A stretch of 64,000 bases of DNA from Leptasterias polaris (Eukaryota; Echinodermata; Asteroidea; Forcipulatida; Asteriidae). Positions 59,101 through 64,000 of the stretch are shown one piece after another; position 1 is the first letter of the stretch; every line of letters begins with the position of its first letter. A model generated the notes under the pieces. It saw only the letters and a program-made list of their open reading frames with translations. It was not told the origin of the DNA and did not search any database. Both the position numbers and the translations under genes were made by a program. The stretch spans positions 2,480,001 to 2,544,000 of the forward strand of contig JAZGTN010000005.1 of assembly GCA_037783415.1 (NCBI GenBank), read 5' to 3'.

Positions 59101-62100
59101 TCCATTAAGCCCCGCCTCCTTACGAGTTGACCAATCACAGCCGCGAAACCCGATCAACATTAGTGCAAAGATCACCAAACGGCTCAAATGGTGATCAGAT
59201 TTCGCGGTTGTGATTGGTCAATGAGAAATGGGCGTGGCTTAATGGATCGGTGTATATATATATATATATATATATATACAGGATTGGTAGAGCTGAAAAA
59301 ATAGTCGCAGACAGTGTTTTGTTTTGTCTGCTCAACCATATACATGAAGTAACAAACATAACAATTTGGGCTTAATCCATCGCGTGAGTCAGGATAAAAT
59401 ATTGAAAAACCATACAAAATTTAGCATGTAATCACATTGTCATGTTGTGTTTTTTCAGGTACAGTTTATTTGAAAAGTATAAACTTCATAATCAGTCAAC
59501 TCCATACTAAAACTAAATAATGTTTTTGTATCCATGCCAATCCTGTATAATACCTTTAAATACACAATAGTATAAATATTATATTAGTCAACCGAATCAG
59601 AGCACACTGTCATTGTGGGATGTGTTGCAATTAAATACATTGATTCAGTTCTGCCAACTTTATCAACGCTGTACGTTTTCCCGATTCCCATGTGTCATGA
59701 ATATGAAGGAATCACAAACGCAGGTTAAAAAAAAGAAGAGGGATTTGAACCAATGCTAAAAAAAAAGGGAATAAATATCCAAAAGAACATTACAAATACA
59801 GCAACACAAAACAAGCAAACAATAGCTATTCAAATCTAATTTTGTATTTATTCATTTTATTATAATTTGGTTGTGAAACCAATGATTCTCAGAAATGCAA
59901 AGTTATTCACAACACTACTAGCCCAGAACTTCGTGAAGAGAGGACAAGGAAAACCCCAGAGAATTGTTCCAGGAAAAACCCACATCATCAAGTACGGACT
60001 GAAAACCCAATCCACAAAGTGCCCCCCTGGCAGGATTGGAACCGGGGTCCTAGAGGTGGAAGGCGAAGAAAGATACCACTACGCCAACCCGACCGTCAAA
60101 AATGTTGTTACCTTTTGAGGTCTGGCAGTTGGTTCCCACAAAGTTAGTTGTGCAGAGGCAGATGTAGTATGAACCATCCATTGTCAGGCAGTTGGCTCCA
60201 TTCTGGCAGGGAAAGCTGTTGCATGGATTCTGGTTTATTGTCACCACTGCCGTGTCAGAGAGAAAAAGACAATTAATTTGTATTAAAACAAAACAAATAT
60301 TAAAATCACAAAGTGAAGTCATGTACTGCAAGTTGTTTGCTTTTAAAAACAAAGCTGCCAAATGTTTTTTCAAAGGTTGTTCATTTGGGAATAAGTGAGC
60401 CAGTAAATCTCTAACTGGCTGCAACCAAATTCCATGAAGTTATTAAAAGTAATAACAATACATATGTGTGATTTGAGGCATTGCATGGTGGGGTATCAAT
60501 GTATAGTTGGTTTGCGGTGAAGCCATGTGTATATCTTCTTGCTGGGTAGATTTTGAGAAATTGTCTTGATATTTATTCTACTGCTGCGGAGTAGACATTC
60601 AGAATTCGGGAGACTTCGGGAGACTTCTCAGTTCTGAAAAGAACTGTCCTGCTTATTAACTACTACCTGGGCGGAAGGTAGGTAATCGGCTGAGACGATT
60701 TCCTCTGCGGCAGTAGATTAAATAGCATGACAAGTTTTCAAAAGAAACAAAATCTACCCAGCAAGTAGATATACACAAGGTATTACCGCAAACCAAATGA
60801 ACAATAACAATCAAGCATTTATAATGTGCATCTATCTAGTGTATGATACCCTACTCCGAGGCACAGCACATCAGTAAAACACATAACAAGCAACAATAGA
60901 GAAATATATAATACAAAGATACAAATCATAAAGTGATCAAATCAACACACAGTATGGGACATGTATAATATCGCTAATTATATGCCTAGTTCAAAAAATT
61001 AATCTTAAACAAGTTTTTGAATTGGTTGAAAGAACTGCAGCTTCTATTGACATGTAAAGTGTTCCAAAGTTTGGATGCAAAGATGGAGAAGGCACGACCA
61101 CCATATGTTGATGATGTCCTTGAGACAGTTAAGAGGGACTTAGTAGAACGAAAAGTGCGTGAAGGGGTGTAGGGTACAAGAAGATTTGCAAGTTTGCAAA
61201 GCGCATACAAATCCTGCTTAGAAAAATTGGGTAACAAGCAAATAAGCTTCAAAATAAGCATGGTCTGGTTCCCTTCATCACATACACATTTGTGTGATAA
61301 GCTACCCCCTTACCTGTTTCACAGTTGACACCGATGTGGGTGTTGGGGCAGGAGCAGATGTATGCTGAGCAGGTTCCCTGGACAGTAGTGCACACACCAC
61401 CATTCCGACATGGGTTGTTTGCACAAGGTGAAGCAATGGCTGGGCGAGAGAAAAAGAAAAAAAATTTAGTTTTAAATTATAAGATTAAAAGTGTTTCTAA
61501 GAAATGATGCTCACAACCTTGGTTGGCGTTTTTGTATTTCAGTAACATAAACATCTTGTACCGTGTAACATCGCACTGAACTGTGTGGTAGGTTTGAAAA
61601 CAATTTTTTTTCACTCTGCCACGTTGCAGTCAAAAATCTCAAGTTCCACAAGTTTTCTATTGAATAAAGCCTGGGGAATGCACTTTTAGCCTGGGTTGAA
61701 CCATTGACCGAGAAAATCTACTGTCAACCACCATCAAAAATTTGAAAACATTGTGTGTAATATGGTATTAAACACTATTAAAACACTATTAAAACACTAT
61801 GATATAATAAACACTAAGTTTTTCCCAATTATTTTCTATAACTCTGAGGTTAGTTTACAAGATCTTTATGTTCAACCCAAAATAGTTTGAGTACACTCCC
61901 GAGTCGAGGATTAAATCTCAATTTTGTCAATAGGATACCTTGTTTGAAATTGGCTCCTTTTGTTAAATCTGAAGGAAAGTATAAACAGCAAGTCTCAATT
62001 ACCTTTGGTTACTTATTTAATGAGTGAATGTCATCACTGAATAAAATGTCTGAAACCATGCTCCAAATGTTAGAAGGCATGTTGAAATGCTAAGATATCC

Positions 62101-63545
62101 ACCTTTTAGTAACCCCTGGAGTTATAGATTTCAAGAAGCTTTTCGGAAAAGTATCCTCAGAACTAGAGAACTAGACTAAAAGAGCAGGATTTCTTCATAT
62201 ATAGAGAAAATAACAGCTACTTTTTTTTGGAGAAGGATGACATAAAAAGTTTGAATTTAGATAAAAGCTCGAAATTTCTAATCCCTGTATTTTAGGCAAT
62301 CAATTCTGTTATGGTAAAACTGATGTTTAGTTTTTAAAATCAAAAGTCAGTTATTCTTTTTGCAAGCTTACGTAGTTCACAGTTGTAGCCAGTGAAGCAT
62401 CCAGTGCACTGGCAAGAGTAGGAGTAGCAGGAATCTGGCAGGGTTGAGCACTGAGCACCGTTAACACAGGGACTGGGGTTGCAAGCATCACGCTCTGTAA
62501 ACACATACACAAACCGCCATGAAAGTTAATTCTTTAAACAAGGGGACCCTTGAAGATAACAATAACTAGGTTAATAATAACTAGTTTTTATATGGCGCAT
62601 TTTACAATAACGTCTCAATGTGCTTTACATTAGTGTCCTGGTCATTGGGCCAATAACATTCCTTTCTCAGCTCCCTGGGGAGTATACAGCCCCGAGCTGC
62701 TGTGGCGCTCAGAAGGCTTTTTTCAAACACAATATCAACCTCTACCCTCGCAGGTACCCATTTATACCCCTGGGTGAAGAGAAGCTACTATAGCGAAGTG
62801 TCTTGCTCAAGGACACAAGCATCATGACCGGGACTCGAACCGACACCCCGATGACTAAACCACCAGAACTTGAATCCGATGATCTAAAATACTCGGCCAT
62901 GACACCCTACACAAGATCTTCACAAAACATCCCTTAAAATTCTTCAAACACGGATTCTTAACATTCTTCGAACAAGATCCTTAAAAATCTTCAAAAAAAA
63001 TAACAAACACATTCTTCAAACAAAGACCCTTACAAAATTCTTCAAAAATGAAAGGATTCTTAAATTCTTCAAAAAAGGACCCATAGAATTCTTTAAGCAA
63101 AGACCCTTAGAAAATTCTTCAAAAAAGGACCTTAAATTTCTTCAAACAAAAGACACTAAAAATACAGTCTAGACTTTAAAATTTCTTCAAACAAAAGACA
63201 CTAAAAATACAGTCAAGACTTTAAAATTTAATTTGAAAGAGAAAGGTCGTATAAGCAAAGCCTACAAGAGTGTGACAGACAGCTCAGTGTCACTGACAAT
63301 GGTAAATCAAACTTAAAAGACCCTCGTTATCAAGAGATCATTACCAAGTTAAAAGAACTGCTAAAGGAAACATGGTCAGGTTACCAAAAGAACAATGTAC
63401 TTACGGCTTTCACATCTTTCGCCGGTGAAGCATCCAGAGCATGAGCATGTGTACTCGGAACAAGAGAAAGCGGAATTGGGCGAGTTTGAGCTTGGTACAC
63501 AAACAGCTCCATTTGCACAATTGTTGGATGCACAGGCGGAAATTG
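43966..63545 (-). CDS. Gene B: HYR/EGF transmembrane protein, tandem paralogue of gene A (5' part outside window)
   Basis: This entry spans 22 visible coding exons totalling 4100 nt (about 1366 residues to the stop). The visible order is seven EGF, ten HYR, a four-cysteine half-EGF, a 30-bp RRKR microexon, two EGF, and a transmembrane exon with tail. The first visible exon (63545..63405) begins mid-protein in phase 1, so signal peptide and upstream domains must lie beyond position 64000. All introns are phase 1. Exon order matches gene A from its AISAC EGF exon onward. The differences are an amplified HYR block (A-B-C repeats) and an extra EGF just before the membrane exon. The likely role, by domain content, is an adhesive type-I membrane protein with a cleavable ectodomain. 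No named orthologue is recognised. Confidence 0.83.
44185..44475 (-). mobile_element. SINE family B copy
   Basis: A (TAA)n stretch at 44191..44222 is followed by the family body and a tRNA-like head. On the plus strand the head shows GGGATTCGAACCC (B box, reversed) and CAAGTGTCATGACA. Confidence 0.6.
44946..45077 (-). CDS. Gene B: membrane-proximal EGF 2 (no gene A counterpart)
   Basis: This 132-nt exon contains MCKPNPCANNGTC, DKYTCLCSPGWQGYHCKQ. It has six cysteines. The equivalent gene A intron (5079..6145) shows no such exon. Confidence 0.86.
45940..46140 (-). mobile_element. tRNA-derived SINE (family C)
   Basis: The plus strand shows GGATTCGAACC (reversed B box). The family sequence AGGTGGAAGGCAAGGAAAGA is shared with the copy at 59905..60100, along with CCAGTCCACATAGTGCC. 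Confidence 0.6.
46231..46350 (-). CDS. Gene B: membrane-proximal EGF 1
   Basis: This 120-nt exon contains DECLCKNGGVC, SRSCLCPADFTGVLCEK. It pairs with gene A 6244..6146 but has a longer central loop. Confidence 0.86.
47226..47255 (-). CDS. Gene B: 30-bp microexon with RRKR furin site
   Basis: This ten-codon exon reads ASRRKRDVGN, with acceptor TATGCAG and donor GTGAGT. RRKR-D is a textbook furin motif. The matching exon in gene A is 6775..6746. Confidence 0.86.
47365..47480 (+). mobile_element. MITE-1 fragment
   Basis: CCCAACATATGCATAAAATA and CTCAATTGGTCATTGAAGTT match the left half of MITE-1; the right half is missing. Confidence 0.6.
47681..47767 (-). CDS. Gene B: half-EGF exon (four Cys)
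   Basis: This 87-nt exon contains TANPCNSSPC, SCYYSENEYLCLG. It has four cysteines and pairs with gene A 7204..7115. Confidence 0.85.
48040..48140. repeat. Inverted repeat in gene B intron
   Basis: CATTGTTGCAGAATATAATC at about 48042 is mirrored by GATTATATTCGGCGACAATG ending at about 48134. Confidence 0.6.
48393..48603. repeat. 107-bp tandem duplication
   Basis: The unit containing ACTCCAATACTAATTTGTGG occurs at 48411 and again at 48518. The copies are nearly identical, so the duplication is recent. Confidence 0.9.
48831..49076 (-). CDS. Gene B: HYR exon 10 (type F)
   Basis: This 246-nt exon begins VDSVAPFISGCPAD and ends GNQATCSFVVTVN. It pairs with gene A 7942..7694. Confidence 0.88.
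49703..49948 (-). CDS. Gene B: HYR exon 9 (type E)
   Basis: This 246-nt exon contains VFSFCPNDITSYVQSAG, VTDNSGISPQVTS and ATDNTGNQASCSFNVNVIG. It pairs with gene A 8586..8335. Confidence 0.86.
50100..50320 (+). mobile_element. LINE 3'-end fragment
   Basis: A degenerate frame resembling a reverse-transcriptase C-terminus (WHLLTPLSTNTKLTYFP) is followed by AGAGCGATATATAAATCTCC. This is typical of LINE 3' ends. Confidence 0.4.
50560..50832 (-). CDS. Gene B: HYR exon 8 (type A'')
   Basis: This 273-nt exon contains GTDTTPPVIVGCPAGASAV, WTEPTATDNDGQVV and DTTGNQAVCSFNVVVTP. The N-terminal linker is glycine/threonine-rich. Confidence 0.87.
51722..51982 (-). CDS. Gene B: HYR exon 7 (type C, copy 2)
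   Basis: This 261-nt exon begins DFSGDTVAPVITGCPVS. It differs from copy 1 at a few residues only (for example IIFWVEP versus IVSWVEP). The donor is GTAAAC. Confidence 0.88.
52483..52736. mobile_element. 254-bp MITE in gene B intron
   Basis: CTGGGCCCAATCTCATGGCT at the left and its inverted copy at the right form terminal repeats of about 30 bp with few mismatches, running on through CTGCTTACCG. The interior repeats GCTTACGGAAGCA. The ends resemble MITE-2. Confidence 0.82.
52867..53127 (-). CDS. Gene B: HYR exon 6 (type B, copy 2)
   Basis: This 261-nt exon begins GGTVVDNTPPVISNCPIS. It is the second type-B copy, with only scattered base changes from 55781..55521. Confidence 0.88.
53421..53687 (-). 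CDS. Gene B: HYR exon 5 (type A')
   Basis: This 267-nt exon contains TDTTAPVISNCPTGASATA, WVEPTAVDNDGQTV and GNQAGCSFNVVVNS. It is closely related to 50832..50560. Confidence 0.88.
54488..54748 (-). CDS. Gene B: HYR exon 4 (type C, copy 1)
   Basis: This 261-nt exon begins DFSGDTVAPVITGCPVS and contains RVSYIFYDNVGNFDTCDF. It is nearly identical to 51982..51722. Confidence 0.88.
54838..55470. mobile_element. Compound SINE family A array
   Basis: A minus-strand tRNA-like head (about 54860..54930, reversed B box GGATTTGAACC) is followed by two copies of the body, each with CCAGxxATCACA. A plus-strand head (about 55362..55410) and the TTACCCAGTCAGTTTCCCTT tail follow. Confidence 0.6.
55521..55781 (-). 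CDS. Gene B: HYR exon 3 (type B, copy 1)
   Basis: This 261-nt exon begins GGTVVDNTAPVISNCPIS. It is nearly identical in nucleotides to 53127..52867, indicating recent duplication. Confidence 0.88.
56266..56523 (-). CDS. Gene B: HYR exon 2 (type A)
   Basis: This 258-nt exon contains TTTDNIPPVISNCP, WVEPTATDNSGSTV and DNSGNDALCSFVVTVN. The acceptor could be AAAAAG before 56523 or CTACAG before 56511; both keep frame, and homology to other type-A exons favours the first. Confidence 0.83.
56942..57187 (-). CDS. Gene B: HYR exon 1 (type D)
   Basis: This 246-nt exon contains GDNVNPVISGCPQS and VFSDPSQNYASCSFFVTV. The SQNYA signature matches gene A 12861..12616. Confidence 0.88.
57639..57758 (-). 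CDS. Gene B: EGF exon before HYR array
   Basis: This 120-nt exon contains VPNPCGSNPCKNGAQC and GYSGSTCEIAV. It has six cysteines and pairs with gene A 13199..13080. Confidence 0.87.
58256..58411 (-). CDS. Gene B: EGF exon
   Basis: This 156-nt exon contains VGNPALDICSQ, SFDQDVDYYCSCPVGFIGHN and CET. It pairs with gene A 13878..13723. The acceptor is CTGTAG. Confidence 0.86.
58865..59023 (-). CDS. Gene B: EGF exon with long loop
   Basis: This 159-nt exon contains SMDLCNNSPC, CYNSYNSNSGTNLIPQYTC and GFTGSNCAIPT. It pairs with gene A 14435..14280 and carries one extra codon. Confidence 0.87.
59099..59248. mobile_element. 150-bp MITE in gene B intron
   Basis: GATCCATTAAGCC at the left is perfectly mirrored at the right, and the inverted repeat continues through GACCAATCACAGCCGCGAAA with few mismatches, about 48 bp in all. 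A (TA)n run follows at 59251..59278. Confidence 0.85.
59905..60100 (-). mobile_element. SINE family C copy adjacent to a splice donor
   Basis: The minus strand carries GGTTGGCGTAGTGGTATCTT (A box) and GGTTCCAATCC (B box), then a family tail. It ends roughly 12-15 bp from the donor of exon 60246..60112. Confidence 0.65.
60112..60246 (-). CDS. Gene B: EGF exon
   Basis: This 135-nt exon contains NQNPCNSFPCQNGANC and NFVGTNCQTSK. The donor GTAACA is weak, and a SINE lies roughly 15 bp into the intron. It pairs with gene A 15182..15048. Confidence 0.86.
60986..61261 (-). pseudogene. LINE reverse-transcriptase C-terminal fragment
   Basis: A minus-strand frame contains YTPSRTFRSTKSLLTVSR, YGGRAFSIFASKLWNTL and SFNQFKNLF. 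This is the typical C-terminal end of a CR1/Jockey-like LINE protein. It is truncated upstream and sits in a gene B intron. Confidence 0.65.
61314..61439 (-). CDS. Gene B: EGF exon (7 Cys)
   Basis: This 126-nt exon starts AIASPCANNPCRNGGVC and ends CSCPNTHIGVNCET. It has seven cysteines, as in its gene A partner 15598..15473. Confidence 0.87.
61500..62370. other. Gene B intron, nothing recognised
   Basis: AT-rich intron with no repeat family or extra exon identified. Confidence 0.45.
62372..62494 (-). CDS. Gene B: EGF exon (ERDAC, 8 Cys)
   Basis: This 123-nt exon starts ERDACNPSPCVNGAQC and ends QCTGCFTGYNCEL. It pairs with gene A 15844..15722 but has eight rather than nine cysteines. Confidence 0.87.
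62565..62915 (-). mobile_element. SINE family B, fullest copy
   Basis: The body has TTACAATAACGTCTCAATGT and CCTCGCAGGTACCCATTTAT. TCTTGCTCAAGGACACAAGC and a tRNA-like head follow; on the plus strand the head shows GGACTCGAACC (reversed B box). Confidence 0.65.
62916..63235. repeat. Degenerate TTCTTCAAA tandem repeat with 45-bp duplication
   Basis: Many AATTCTTCAAA-type units separated by ACCCTTA/GGACC segments are followed by two nearly identical 45-bp units. The units begin ATTTCTTCAAACAAAAGACA at 63136 and 63181. Confidence 0.8.
63405..63545 (-). CDS. Gene B: EGF exon (AISAC, 8 Cys), first visible
   Basis: This 141-nt exon starts AISACASNNCANGAVC and ends YTCSCSGCFTGERCES. Length, phase and cysteine spacing match gene A exon 16601..16461. 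No further exon was found between 63546 and 64000. Confidence 0.87.
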
Positions 63546-64000
63546 CTGAAGAGAGAATGAACACAATCCAAGGTTTAATTTACCTATTCAGCAGTCTCTC
63601 TCAACAGTGGTCCACTGACCAAATGCCAGTTAAAAGGACTAATGACCAGTCCAAATTCTCTCCAAGAGGTTCGACTGTCTAGATCAGTGTTGGAAAGCAT
63701 CCCTATGGATTATGAATTAAGGACAAGTGCAAAAGCTGAAGGACCAGTGAAATAAAAAGCTAAATGGTCCTGCTGGCCAGCCACTGAAAAGGTTAGGTGC
63801 AAACCTTGTTATTCATTATCATTTTTCTTTTGTTCAATTTATTTATAATTAAGACTCAAATATCACATTCCTGAGTATTTTTTAGACTGGGTAGTTTGTC
63901 TATCATGTGGCTGCACTCATCTAACAACCTCTTCTCCTATGTCACTCCATAGCAAATTGTTTAGACTTGGATAAGATTGTAACGCCTGACCCAGCGATAA

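Noticed and set aside
59990..60100. Possible tRNA gene on the minus strand
   Set aside because: The copy at 45940..46140 shares the flanking tail, which marks both as SINEs.

Overview
The window is eukaryotic DNA: AT-rich, intron-rich, and full of short inverted-repeat elements and tRNA-derived SINEs. Two large split genes lie on the minus strand. Their domain mix (hyalin-type HYR repeats, EGF repeats, a CUB domain) suggests a deuterostome, most likely an echinoderm. A sea star is my best guess from the repeat flavour, but that is inference and was not checked against any database.

Gene A (4876..29356, minus) appears complete. I reconstruct 34 coding exons, all joined by phase-1 introns, giving a predicted protein of 2222 residues. 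Its order is signal peptide, EGF, CUB, 11 HYR, 10 EGF, 6 HYR, a four-cysteine half-EGF, a 30-bp microexon encoding an RRRR basic site, one EGF, a transmembrane helix and a short tail. Gene B (43966..63545, minus) is a tandem paralogue whose 5' part lies beyond the right edge. Its visible 22 exons give 7 EGF, 10 HYR, a half-EGF, a 30-bp microexon encoding RRKR, 2 EGF, a transmembrane helix and a tail. From the EGF exon that starts AISAC to the stop codon, the two genes match almost exon for exon. Gene B has gained a three-exon HYR block and one extra EGF; gene A carries an upstream, internally amplified, cysteine-free HYR array. Both look like large adhesive type-I membrane proteins with a conserved furin-type cleavage site between ectodomain and membrane stub.

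Between the genes (29.4-43.9 kb) is non-coding DNA with a decayed non-LTR retrotransposon (about 35.8-39.8 kb, plus strand), MITE-like elements (one nested inside another) and tRNA-derived SINEs. Introns hold further elements. These include a 1079-bp DNA transposon with a 6-bp target duplication at 9818..10896, and a clean 150-bp MITE at 59099..59248. The leftmost 1.5 kb contains an element with inverted repeats of about 90 bp.

Exon coordinates were read by hand from splice signals (AG/GT), conserved phase and domain continuity. They should be accurate to the base in most cases, but no transcript evidence is available. Repeat boundaries are approximate unless an exact junction is stated.
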